In this document: one piece after another, positions 1 through 6,332 of the stretch
How the letters are laid out: every line of letters begins with the position of its first letter
Position numbering within the stretch: position 1 is the first letter of the stretch
Source: Parcubacteria group bacterium GW2011_GWD2_43_10
GTDB lineage: Bacteria > Patescibacteriota > Patescibacteriia > Veblenbacterales > UBA10138
Direction: 5' to 3'
Length of the DNA stretch: 8,095 nucleotides
Assembly: GCA_000995845.1 (NCBI GenBank)
Contig: LCEZ01000030.1
Location: forward strand, 1 to 8,095
The notes under the pieces: model-generated
What the model was told of the DNA's origin: nothing
Database searches by the model: none
What the model saw: only the letters and a program-made list of their open reading frames with translations
Position numbers and translations under genes: made by a program

Positions 1-45
1 ATACTTGATAATGCCGATCAGACAATAATTAGAAAAGGCATATAA
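1..45 (+). CDS. C-terminal tail of an unidentified gene (partial)
   Basis: Frame 1 is open from the window edge and reads ILDNADQTIIRKGI before TAA at 43-45. The other two + frames stop early. The stop lies inside the left arm of a strong palindromic terminator, which fits a gene ending convergently with the penicillin-binding protein gene. Only 14 residues are visible, so the product cannot be named, and the stretch could be non-coding. Confidence 0.35.
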   Translation: MLDNADQTIIRKGI

Positions 46-76
46 AAATACCGGGCCGCGGCCCGGTATTTTTATA
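41..76. terminator. Bidirectional intrinsic terminator (perfect 36-bp palindrome)
   Basis: The sequence is perfectly self-complementary about the 58/59 boundary. A GC-rich core (51-66) is flanked by an A-rich arm on the left and a T-rich arm on the right. Each strand therefore gives a GC stem followed by a U-rich tract. It lies just beyond the PBP stop codon (83-85, TAG on the minus strand) and overlaps the stop of the incoming + strand frame, so it can serve both convergent genes. Confidence 0.85.
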
Positions 77-82
77 ATCATA

Positions 83-2899
83 CTAGTTATTAATTTCTAC
101 GGTGACTTTTGGTCCCGGGCTAGAATAATTATTAAAATCTGTTAGTACTAATGATAAGGTGTAGGTGCCTGGTGGATTTGGTGGCCAAGTAAAATTAATA
201 TTTGAACTCGGATTAGTTATTACCCCCAACCAACGAGAAGCTTCATTCTTTGGCTTTAAATAAAGATCAACCTGTTTTAATTGTTGAGGCTGGTCTAGTT
301 CAATATTAATTTCAAATGGCATATCCCCCGGGACAATAGTTTGCCCATTGTTAAGATTTATAAATCGGGCACCACTAGCTGAGGGTAATGGGTTTACTAA
401 CAAATTAAAAGTAACACTAGACTCATTAGAATTATCAATATCATCATAAGCTCGTGCCGTTAGGGTATGATAACCATTAGGCCAATCTGTTGTAATAAGG
501 AAATTAAGATTCCAAGGTGAGTTTCTGACCGTGCCAATTTCTTGATTATCCAAAAAATAAGTAACCCGCGATACTCCGCGCGTGGCGGCGGCGGTTACAC
601 TAAAACTAATTGGGTTATTAGTGATTGTTTGGTTTGTATTTGGGTTGGTAATGTTTATTTGGGGCTGGTTTTGAGGTATGTGTAGATAATCATAATCTAT
701 TGGTGGCGCCTGATCTTGGAGACCACGCTCTGCCGCCCAACGTCTAACTGCTTCTTCCCAGGTATTATATTGTGGGTCTGATTCGGGATTTATTGGTGGC
801 GGACCCAAAGGATCGCCAGGCGTAACATAACGCAGGATAGTATGATATTGGGCATAAAGCCTTTTTTCACGGAACGAAGCGGGGGTAAGGTCAGTGGCTC
901 GCAAGCCAGTAAAGCGGTCAATTTCCACTACCTCACCGCCAATTTGGCCACCAAACATTGGCTTATCAACCAATCTTGTTTCTGGGGGAGTAAAAGGTAT
1001 AACTGGAGATGAAGCTAAAGCGGTCTTCATAAAATCTTGCCAAATCGGCGCGGCCACCACCGAACCGTCAGCCCCTCTTTTCATCTCATCATTATTACTG
1101 TTTCCTACCCAAACGCCAGTAGCTAATTGTGGGGTGTAGCCTAATGTCCAAGCGTCGTGGTAGTCATTGGTTGTACCGGTTTTGGCGGCCACCGGCCTGT
1201 CTGGTAAGGTTAAATAATTTTGTGAGCCAAAAATAAAACTTCTAGCCCCATTATCAGACAGAATACCCGTCAACTCCCGGGCTATTTGTGATTCCAAAAC
1301 CTTTTGGCCAGGCTCATCTTTGTATTCTTCTAAGATATTACCATTAGAGTCTTCCACTTTAAGTACACTGGAAATTGGCTTTGTCATACCTTCGCGGGCA
1401 AAAGTAGCATAAGCGGCCGTGTGTTCTAAGAGTTTGACTTCAGCCCCCCCTAAAACTATTGATAAACCAAAACGGCTACGGTCCGAGAAAGTGGTGTAGC
1501 CTAGGCGCTTAGCGGTTTCCAAAACCCTATCAATACCGCTAAGGTAAAGAACCTTAACCGCCGGGATGTTAAGTGAGCCCGCTAAGGCCTGGCGGAAGGT
1601 TACTGGCCCATGTTCTTTAAGGTCATAATTTTTTGGCTCATAATCCTTGGTATCAGTTTTAAAAACTGTTTTAACATCAAACACCACTGTTTCCGGAGTG
1701 AAACCTAAGGCTAGGGCAGTACCATAAGCTACCGGTTTAAAAGATGAGCCAGGCTGTCTTGGTCTTAAAGCTACATTAACTTGACCGGCAATAGCATCAT
1801 TAAAATAATCTTGGCTGCCAACCATAGCTAAAACCTGATTGGTTGATACATCTATTGCTACTAAACTAGCGTTAGTGGCACCATATTTTTTGTTACTGTC
1901 GGCGTATTTTGTGACCGACCCCTCAGCTAGCTTTTGTTTATCAATATCTAAGGTAGTGATTATTTTTAAACCACCTTGTTCAACTAACCAATCACCATAT
2001 TTGGTTGCCAGTTGTTCTCTGATGTAAAAAACAAAATGAGGAGCAGTGATGGTTTCGCGCCGCTCTTTAAATTGCAAATCTTCTTGTTTGGCGGCTTCAG
2101 CTTCCTCCGGGCTTATATAGCCCAGCGTGACCATTGAATCCAAAATATAGTGTTGGCGGCCGATCAATTCATCAACATGGCTGCCATAAGGTGAGTAATA
2201 GGTTGTGCCTTTGGTGAGCGCGGCCAGCAAGGCACTCTCTGCTAGATTAATATCTTTGACTGATTTGCCAAAAAAAGTTTGGGCAGCGGCCTCGGCCCCG
2301 TAAGCACTAGAGCCATAAGGAATTTCGTTAAAATATAGCTTTAGGATTTCATCTTTAGAGAATTTACGCTCTATTTGATAGGATAATATAATTTCTTTAA
2401 TTTTACGGGTGTATAGTTTTTCGTTGGTAAAGATGGCATTTTTAATAAATTGTTGAGTAATAGTTGAGCCGCCCTGCACCTTGCCGCCGCGCAACAAATT
2501 TACCACCAAAGAGCGGATCATAGAGGTAAAGCGGAAACCTTTATGTTTGTAAAAATCCCTGTCCTCAGCTGTCAGGGTGGCAAATTTTAAAAAATCAGGA
2601 ATGTCAGCCAACTCAACCGCCGTGCGCTTTTCCTCGCCATGAATATCATAAAGTAAATGTTCGCCCGTGCGGTCATAAATCTTAGTGCTTTGGGGCACAG
2701 TCCGCCGTACAATACCTTCAGCGGTTGGTAAGTCGCGGCTTACCCAGGCGAGTGTCCCCACCACTAAAACTGCTAAGCCAAGTAAGCCAGTTATAGATAG
2801 TTTGATAAGCAAATCACGCCTCAATCGTCGGCTTCTGATACTACGTGACCGCCAAGCACCTAATCGGGAGGATGGTTTTTTAAGACTAGGAATTGGCAT
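83..2899 (-). CDS. Class A penicillin-binding protein (PBP1A family) with two C-terminal Ig-like domains
   Basis: This is a bifunctional peptidoglycan synthase: it polymerises glycan strands from lipid II and cross-links stem peptides on the outer face of the membrane. Numbered from the ATG at 2899 (938 residues), a basic cytoplasmic tail (residues 1-30) precedes one membrane anchor at ~31-53. The GT51 glycosyltransferase shows EDRDFYKHKG (catalytic Glu112), GGSTITQQF (~143-151) and RKIKEIILSYQIERKF. The transpeptidase shows SSFK (nucleophile Ser385), SLN (442-444) and KTGT (573-576), so both active sites look intact. A Pro-rich linker leads to two beta-rich Ig-like domains (~747-836 and ~843-937). 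An upstream in-frame TTG at 2929 would add 10 residues; I prefer the ATG, which limits overlap with the ROK gene to 14 nt. Neither start has a clear Shine-Dalgarno. The gene is probably cotranscribed with the ROK gene and ends in TAG before the 41-76 terminator. Confidence 0.95.
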   Translation of the reverse strand: MPIPSLKKPSSRLGAWRSRSIRSRRLRRDLLIKLSITGLLGLAVLVVGTLAWVSRDLPTAEGIVRRTVPQSTKIYDRTGEHLLYDIHGEEKRTAVELADIPDFLKFATLTAEDRDFYKHKGFRFTSMIRSLVVNLLRGGKVQGGSTITQQFIKNAIFTNEKLYTRKIKEIILSYQIERKFSKDEILKLYFNEIPYGSSAYGAEAAAQTFFGKSVKDINLAESALLAALTKGTTYYSPYGSHVDELIGRQHYILDSMVTLGYISPEEAEAAKQEDLQFKERRETITAPHFVFYIREQLATKYGDWLVEQGGLKIITTLDIDKQKLAEGSVTKYADSNKKYGATNASLVAIDVSTNQVLAMVGSQDYFNDAIAGQVNVALRPRQPGSSFKPVAYGTALALGFTPETVVFDVKTVFKTDTKDYEPKNYDLKEHGPVTFRQALAGSLNIPAVKVLYLSGIDRVLETAKRLGYTTFSDRSRFGLSIVLGGAEVKLLEHTAAYATFAREGMTKPISSVLKVEDSNGNILEEYKDEPGQKVLESQIARELTGILSDNGARSFIFGSQNYLTLPDRPVAAKTGTTNDYHDAWTLGYTPQLATGVWVGNSNNDEMKRGADGSVVAAPIWQDFMKTALASSPVIPFTPPETRLVDKPMFGGQIGGEVVEIDRFTGLRATDLTPASFREKRLYAQYHTILRYVTPGDPLGPPPINPESDPQYNTWEEAVRRWAAERGLQDQAPPIDYDYLHIPQNQPQINITNPNTNQTITNNPISFSVTAAATRGVSRVTYFLDNQEIGTVRNSPWNLNFLITTDWPNGYHTLTARAYDDIDNSNESSVTFNLLVNPLPSASGARFINLNNGQTIVPGDMPFEINIELDQPQQLKQVDLYLKPKNEASRWLGVITNPSSNINFTWPPNPPGTYTLSLVLTDFNNYSSPGPKVTVEINN

Positions 2900-3761
2900 A
2901 AGGCAAATTAGCCAATAAAGCCGCCCCAATTACACCAGCAGAATCACCCAGGGCCGCGCGTTTAATAATTGGTGTTTTGGGCAATATACAGTTCTTGTTT
3001 AAACTTTTCTGAAGGGAACTATAAAATCTTGGCCAAGCCTTAGCAATCTGTCCACCCAAAATGATTACATCAGGATCAAATATATGACTAATTGAGGCCA
3101 AGGCATAGCCTAAGTGTGAACCAAATTCTTGCCAGATTTTATTGGCTCTAGGGTTATGCTCGCGAGCTAAAGCGGCAACAGTAATTTTTTTATTTTTAAT
3201 TAATACCCCCGCCCTTATAAATTCTTGTAAGGCACCGTTCTCACCCAACTGCCCGCGCGGTCCGCTTTGGTTTTGTAATAAATAGCCCAATTCTCCAGCA
3301 TTACCGCGTCCGTGGTAAATTTTCTTATTAATTACAATTCCACCACCAACTCCTGTACCCAAAGTGAGGCCAATAACATTTTGATATTTTTTACCCGCAC
3401 CTAAAATAGCCTCAGCTAAAGTAAAAACATTAGCATCATTGTCAATTGTTATTGGCAGAAGTGTTTCCTGCTCTAAAAATTGTTTAAAAGGGAAATTTTT
3501 AAAGGGAAGGTTGGGCGGATTTATAATTAAGCCGCGTTTTATATCCAGCGGTCCAGGACAGCCGACACCAATAGTTTGCACCCGATAGCGGGCGCAATAA
3601 TCAATTATTATATCAATTAGCAACTCCCAGGCAGCTTGAGTGGTTTTGGGGGTGGGGCGGGCCTTAAAATGCAAACAGCGGCCTCCAGGGCCTGGTAAAA
3701 AACCAGCCTTAATGCTACTGCCGCCAATATCTATGCCGAGTGTATTTTTTATTCGCATCAT
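2886..3761 (-). CDS. ROK-family sugar kinase-like protein
   Basis: This 291-residue protein has the ASKHA/ROK fold. The phosphate-1 loop DIGGSSIKAG is at residues 11-20, the catalytic-base motif IDNDAN at 106-111 (Asp109), the phosphate-2 loop LGTGVGGG at 134-141, and the adenosine-site stretch IILGGQIA at 233-240. Family members phosphorylate glucose, N-acetylglucosamine or N-acetylmannosamine, or act as repressors. No N-terminal helix-turn-helix is present here, so a kinase is more likely. The usual ExGH plus CxCGxxGCxE zinc motif is absent: the region reads GELGY (156-160) followed by a Cys-free QSGPRGQLGENGALQE, so substrate and zinc dependence are uncertain. The start is an ATG-ATG pair with no Shine-Dalgarno, 30 bp from the divergent tyrS. 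Its 3' end overlaps the PBP start, implying one operon; an amino-sugar link to wall synthesis is conceivable but unproven. Confidence 0.9.
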   Translation of the reverse strand: MMRIKNTLGIDIGGSSIKAGFLPGPGGRCLHFKARPTPKTTQAAWELLIDIIIDYCARYRVQTIGVGCPGPLDIKRGLIINPPNLPFKNFPFKQFLEQETLLPITIDNDANVFTLAEAILGAGKKYQNVIGLTLGTGVGGGIVINKKIYHGRGNAGELGYLLQNQSGPRGQLGENGALQEFIRAGVLIKNKKITVAALAREHNPRANKIWQEFGSHLGYALASISHIFDPDVIILGGQIAKAWPRFYSSLQKSLNKNCILPKTPIIKRAALGDSAGVIGAALLANLPYANS

Positions 3762-3765
3762 GCTT

Positions 3766-3771
3766 ATTTAT
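3766..3771 (-). promoter_or_regulatory. Candidate -10 element for the ROK-PBP operon
   Basis: The minus strand reads CATAAA (4 of 6 matches to TATAAT). Transcription starting about 7 nt downstream would begin at or next to the ROK ATG at 3761, giving a leaderless mRNA. No recognisable -35 hexamer lies at the expected spacing. The support is positional: the whole divergent gap is only 30 bp. Confidence 0.3.
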
Positions 3772-3779
3772 GGTACAAT
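3771..3779 (+). promoter_or_regulatory. tyrS: Extended -10 promoter element for tyrS
   Basis: TGGTACAAT matches the extended -10 form TGnTATAAT with one mismatch. There is no convincing -35, which is common for extended -10 promoters. The expected start site, ~7 nt downstream near 3786, is only about 6 nt before the tyrS ATG. That would leave no room for a Shine-Dalgarno sequence, and none is present. Confidence 0.55.
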
Positions 3780-3791
3780 AAAGCCGTTATT

Positions 3792-4988
3792 ATGCCTAAA
3801 CATCAGTCTGATATTATTAACGAATTACTCACCCGTTCTGTAACAGACGTGGTGCCAAGAGAGTTGGCCAATACCAAACTTGCCTCGGGCAAAAAACTAA
3901 GAATTTATTTTGGCATAGACCCGACGGGAGACAAACTTCATCTTGGCCATGCCGTGCCCCTGCGAAAGCTTCGGGCTTTTCAAGAAGCGGGACACGAAGT
4001 TATTTTATTGATTGGCAGTTTTACAGCCATGATTGGTGACCCTTCAGGTAGGGATACTTTACGTGAGCCGTTGACTGAGACGCAAGTTAAGAAGAATTTT
4101 GCTACTTACAAAAAGCAGGCCGAGTTAGTGTTGGATATGAAAAAAGTAGAGGTGCGATTTAATAATGAGTGGTTAGGAAAATTAAAGCCAAAACAAATCA
4201 TAGATTTGGCTAGTAAGTTCACTGCGCAGCAGGTTTTAGAGCGCGACATGTTCCGTATTCGCCAACAGCGTAATTTGCCGATTGCCATGCATGAACTACT
4301 CTACCCGCTTTTTGTTGGCTATGATTCGGTGGTGCTGGACGTGGATGCCGAAATAGGAGGCAACGACCAGCTGTTCAACATGCTCTGCGGTCGCACCTTG
4401 CAGCAGGCTTACGGTAAACGCGAAAAATTCGTACTCACCACCAAACTGCTGGAAGGCACGGACGGCCGCAAAATGAGCAAGACATACAATAACGCGATTT
4501 ACCTGACTGATGAGCCGAATGAGATGTACGGCAAGGTGATGAGCATCAAAGATGAGCTGATAAAGCCCTACTTTGAACTTTGTACGGATTTACCAATGGG
4601 TGAGATTAAGGAGATTGAAGCTGGATTGAAAAAGGGTGATAATCCTAAAACTCACAAATCACTATTGGCTAGAGAAATTGTAACTATTTATCACAGCGCC
4701 AAGGCAGCCCAAAAAACCGAAGCTGAGTTTAATAATGTGCATCGCGACAAAACTATGCCCAGCGACCTGCCGGCAGTTAAATTGCCAGCTGGCAAAAAAA
4801 CAATGCCCATTACAGATTTGTTGGTTTATATAAAATTAGCTACTTCTAAAAGCGAGGCCCGCAGGTTGGTTGAACAGGGTGGGGTAAAGATTGGGGGCAA
4901 AACAACAATTGATTGGAAAGACAATATTCAACTTAAGACCGGATTGGTAATTCAGGTTGGCCCGCGTAGGTTTGCAAAATTAGTTTAG
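3792..4988 (+). CDS. tyrS: Tyrosyl-tRNA synthetase
   Basis: This cytoplasmic class I aminoacyl-tRNA synthetase activates tyrosine with ATP and charges tRNA-Tyr. The 398-residue protein starts its catalytic core at FGIDPTGDKLHLGH, whose HLGH (50-53) is the HIGH signature. LLIGSFTAMIGDPSGR follows at 72-87. EIGGNDQLFN (187-196) belongs to the tyrosine pocket region, and KMSKT at 227-231 is the KMSKS loop. The C-terminal ~60 residues (from ~340, with SKSEARRLVEQGGVKIGG) form an S4 RNA-binding domain. Length and the LHLGH form fit the TyrZ-like subgroup. The start is the ATG just after the extended -10 element, with no Shine-Dalgarno. The gene ends in TAG and is followed by a hairpin terminator. 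Its middle (about 4300-4510) is visibly more GC-rich than its ends. Confidence 0.97.
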   Translation: MPKHQSDIINELLTRSVTDVVPRELANTKLASGKKLRIYFGIDPTGDKLHLGHAVPLRKLRAFQEAGHEVILLIGSFTAMIGDPSGRDTLREPLTETQVKKNFATYKKQAELVLDMKKVEVRFNNEWLGKLKPKQIIDLASKFTAQQVLERDMFRIRQQRNLPIAMHELLYPLFVGYDSVVLDVDAEIGGNDQLFNMLCGRTLQQAYGKREKFVLTTKLLEGTDGRKMSKTYNNAIYLTDEPNEMYGKVMSIKDELIKPYFELCTDLPMGEIKEIEAGLKKGDNPKTHKSLLAREIVTIYHSAKAAQKTEAEFNNVHRDKTMPSDLPAVKLPAGKKTMPITDLLVYIKLATSKSEARRLVEQGGVKIGGKTTIDWKDNIQLKTGLVIQVGPRRFAKLV

Positions 4989-5001
4989 TAAATAAATATA
5001 T

Positions 5002-5029
5002 AAAAGCCACACTTTTGTGTGGCTTTTTT
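5002..5029. terminator. Bidirectional intrinsic terminator between tyrS and the membrane protein gene
   Basis: The arms GCCACAC (5006-5012) and GTGTGGC (5017-5023) pair around a TTTT loop, extended by AAAA/TTTT on the outside. The + strand continues in a T run to 5029; the minus strand continues into a T-rich stretch. The hairpin lies 13 nt after the tyrS stop and 13 nt beyond the stop of the convergent gene, so it probably ends both. Confidence 0.85.
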
Positions 5030-5042
5030 AATTAACTTCCTT

Positions 5043-5597
5043 TTATTTTGATGTAAGCCAATCTAATAATTTTCCCATAGTTGCACCCCAACAACGATCA
5101 AGGAGTAGGAAATTTTTTGATTGAAATAATTTTGTTAATGTTTTACTCTTTGCCAGCACATAAAATACCCCACCAGCGGTCCATACAATGAATATTGTGA
5201 ATGCAGTAAAAATGGCTATCGGAAAGAAAAATATTAATCCGCCAATAAACCCACCGAGGGTACCAATTGATACACCTCCTATGAAAACTAAAGCAACCAT
5301 GAAGGTTACAACGTCGTCGGGGTCATCAAATGTGTTTGGTTTATAACTCCCACTTGCTTTCATCAAGCGAAGGCCAATAAATATGCCAAAAGGTATAATT
5401 GGACCAAGTAGAATATCCCACCAGCGGCTCATAGGAAGAAAAGAAGAGGCCATTTCACATAATGGAATTTTACTAAGTTCATATGTCATTATTACTTCTG
5501 GGGTTGGGGCAAACAAACTCCAAACAAACCAGAACAGGCTGATAATAATTGTTAAGAACAGGCTCCACCTCAGCGTGAGTACGAGATCATTTTTCAT
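5043..5597 (-). CDS. Hypothetical multi-spanning membrane protein
   Basis: I do not recognise the family. The 184-residue protein has about four to five hydrophobic segments: residues ~11-29, ~60-78, ~96-116 and a long stretch ~118-149 that could be one or two helices. The first could also be an uncleaved signal anchor. Between them lie a short segment at ~31-59 with Cys47 and an acidic loop around NTFDDPDDVV (88-97). The ~35-residue C-terminal tail is basic and probably cytoplasmic. Glycine-rich helices (GGVSIGTLGGFIGGL, 107-121) suggest tight helix packing. The ATG at 5597 is supported by AGGAGA just upstream. The gene converges on tyrS and diverges from the TrmB-type regulator, which might control it. 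The stop is TAA. Confidence 0.75.
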   Translation of the reverse strand: MKNDLVLTLRWSLFLTIIISLFWFVWSLFAPTPEVIMTYELSKIPLCEMASSFLPMSRWWDILLGPIIPFGIFIGLRLMKASGSYKPNTFDDPDDVVTFMVALVFIGGVSIGTLGGFIGGLIFFFPIAIFTAFTIFIVWTAGGVFYVLAKSKTLTKLFQSKNFLLLDRCWGATMGKLLDWLTSK

Positions 5598-5601
5598 TTT
5601 T

Positions 5602-5607
5602 TCTCCT
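5602..5607 (-). promoter_or_regulatory. Ribosome binding site of the membrane protein gene
   Basis: The minus strand reads AGGAGA with four A residues before the ATG at 5597. It is the only good Shine-Dalgarno in front of a gene in the left part of the window, and it fixes this start. Confidence 0.7.
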
Positions 5608-5661
5608 AATTTTGTTAATGAACTGTTTAATTATTTGTTTAACAGCTCAGCATAATTCTCC

Positions 5662-5690
5662 TTTATATTTTTGTCTATATAATGTTACAA
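5662..5690 (-). promoter_or_regulatory. Candidate promoter of the membrane protein gene
   Basis: On the minus strand TTGTAA (5690-5685) is followed 17 nt later by TATAAA (5667-5662). Transcription would start near 5655, leaving a ~60-nt leader before the ATG at 5597. A perfect TTGACA also occurs at 5699-5694 but has no well-spaced -10, so the exact promoter is uncertain. It lies back to back with the TrmB promoter. Confidence 0.4.
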
Positions 5691-5691
5691 A

Positions 5692-5710
5692 TTTGTCAAA
5701 AAAGGACAAA
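5692..5710. promoter_or_regulatory. Inverted repeat, candidate operator
   Basis: TTTGTC (5692-5697) and GACAAA (5705-5710) form a 6-bp inverted repeat with a 7-bp A-rich spacer. It covers the -35 hexamer of the regulator's promoter and lies beside the divergent promoter. This is where an autoregulating winged-helix protein would bind. Binding by this particular protein is inference. Confidence 0.4.
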
Positions 5711-5721
5711 AGAGTTATAAT
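5693..5721 (+). promoter_or_regulatory. Sigma-70-type promoter of the TrmB-family gene
   Basis: TTGTCA (5693-5698), a 17-bp spacer and a perfect TATAAT (5716-5721) make the best promoter in the window. The start site should fall near 5728, giving a ~32-nt leader before the ATG at 5760. Confidence 0.75.
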
Positions 5722-5759
5722 ATCCAATATTTATTAGGATAACCATTAGTTTTAATTGT

Positions 5760-6332
5760 ATGGAAATTGATACATTATTAAATAAGTTAGGTTTTAGTGA
5801 CAACAAAGCCAAAATTTACCAAGCAATTTTATCATTAGGTAGTGCGCCAGCCAGCACTATTGCTCAAAAAGCCGGTATAGTTAGGTCAACTACTTATAAA
5901 ATACTGGAAGAGCTGGCCAGTGATGGTTTAGTGGAAATGACTGATCAGGGAGTGAAAAAATTCACCGCTCTTCACCCCAAGGCTTTAATTACCCTGCAAG
6001 AGAATAAAAAAAGTACCCTGGAAAGACTTTTGCCAGAACTTTTGGGTATTTATTCGTCACCAAAATTCAAGCCAAAAATGCGTTTTTACGAAGGCGAGGA
6101 AGGCAAGAAAAAAGTTTTTGAAGACATATTATCTTTGCACAATGACATTGTTTATACTTTTTTCAGCTTCCGCATGGACAAGGATCATTTCTTCCTGTTT
6201 TATCCCAAATTCCCTTGCACTCAGCATCTGATTCCTTATAAGCAGCCTCTCTCCGCTGTTCTTCAATTCTTATACCATTTAATTCATTCGGAGTATGTCC
6301 CTTTATTTTCCATTGATTCAATTCATTCATAA
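5760..6332 (+). CDS. TrmB-family transcriptional regulator, truncated and fused out of context at a sequence junction
   Basis: The first ~128 residues fit the TrmB family of winged-helix regulators. A helix-turn-helix lies at ~1-65: LGFSDNKAKIYQAILSLG, then an ASTIAQKAGIVRSTTYKILEEL recognition region. A helical linker (~72-98) precedes the start of the effector domain (MRFYEGEEGKKKVFEDIL, 107-124). Family members are typically about 240-270 residues, so half the effector domain is missing. From about residue 136 (6165) to the TAA at 6330-6332 the frame is only the antisense of the SEC-C gene and should not be taken as native protein. The start is the ATG at 5760, which lacks a nearby Shine-Dalgarno; the nearest AGGA is 20 nt away. 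DNA binding could be retained, ligand sensing probably not. The native gene probably continues elsewhere in the source genome. Confidence 0.75.
   Translation: MEIDTLLNKLGFSDNKAKIYQAILSLGSAPASTIAQKAGIVRSTTYKILEELASDGLVEMTDQGVKKFTALHPKALITLQENKKSTLERLLPELLGIYSSPKFKPKMRFYEGEEGKKKVFEDILSLHNDIVYTFFSFRMDKDHFFLFYPKFPCTQHLIPYKQPLSAVLQFLYHLIHSEYVPLFSIDSIHS
6120..6165. other. Junction between two unrelated sequence blocks
   Basis: To the left the + strand encodes a TrmB protein up to about residue 128-135. To the right the minus strand encodes a SEC-C protein whose homology, read through its TGA, extends to codon CAT at 6144-6142. Beyond that neither gene continues. The switch therefore lies near 6141, possibly within a shared stretch ending at 6164. 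No insertion-sequence end, target-site duplication or attachment site is visible. Confidence 0.7.

Noticed and set aside
894..1139. Plus-strand open frame of 81 codons, and similar frames at 1839-2027 and 2685-2918
   Set aside because: All lie antisense within the PBP gene, whose minus-strand frame carries complete catalytic motifs, and they have no recognisable domains or ribosome binding sites.
2900..2929. TTG start for the PBP gene, adding 10 residues
   Set aside because: It needs a rarer start codon and a 44-nt overlap with the ROK gene, and has no ribosome binding site; the ATG at 2899 gives a normal basic N-terminus.
3640..3843. Plus-strand 67-codon frame crossing the ROK start and tyrS start
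   Set aside because: It is antisense to the ROK phosphate-loop region and out of frame with tyrS; it has no supporting features.
4106..4288. Minus-strand 60-codon frame inside tyrS
   Set aside because: It is antisense to conserved TyrRS sequence and has no independent support.
6163..6165. UGA read as glycine (genetic code 25, as in Gracilibacteria/Absconditabacteria)
   Set aside because: The codon sits where Gly is expected, but the 433 codons before it use GGN for all their many glycines with no other in-frame TGA. The left-hand genes are also full length without in-frame TGA, and the winged-helix gene ends naturally on TGA. A single nonsense change fits better.
6165..6332. Residues 136-190 of the TrmB frame as a genuine effector domain
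   Set aside because: This stretch is the exact antisense of the SEC-C coding sequence and shows no TrmB-like pattern.
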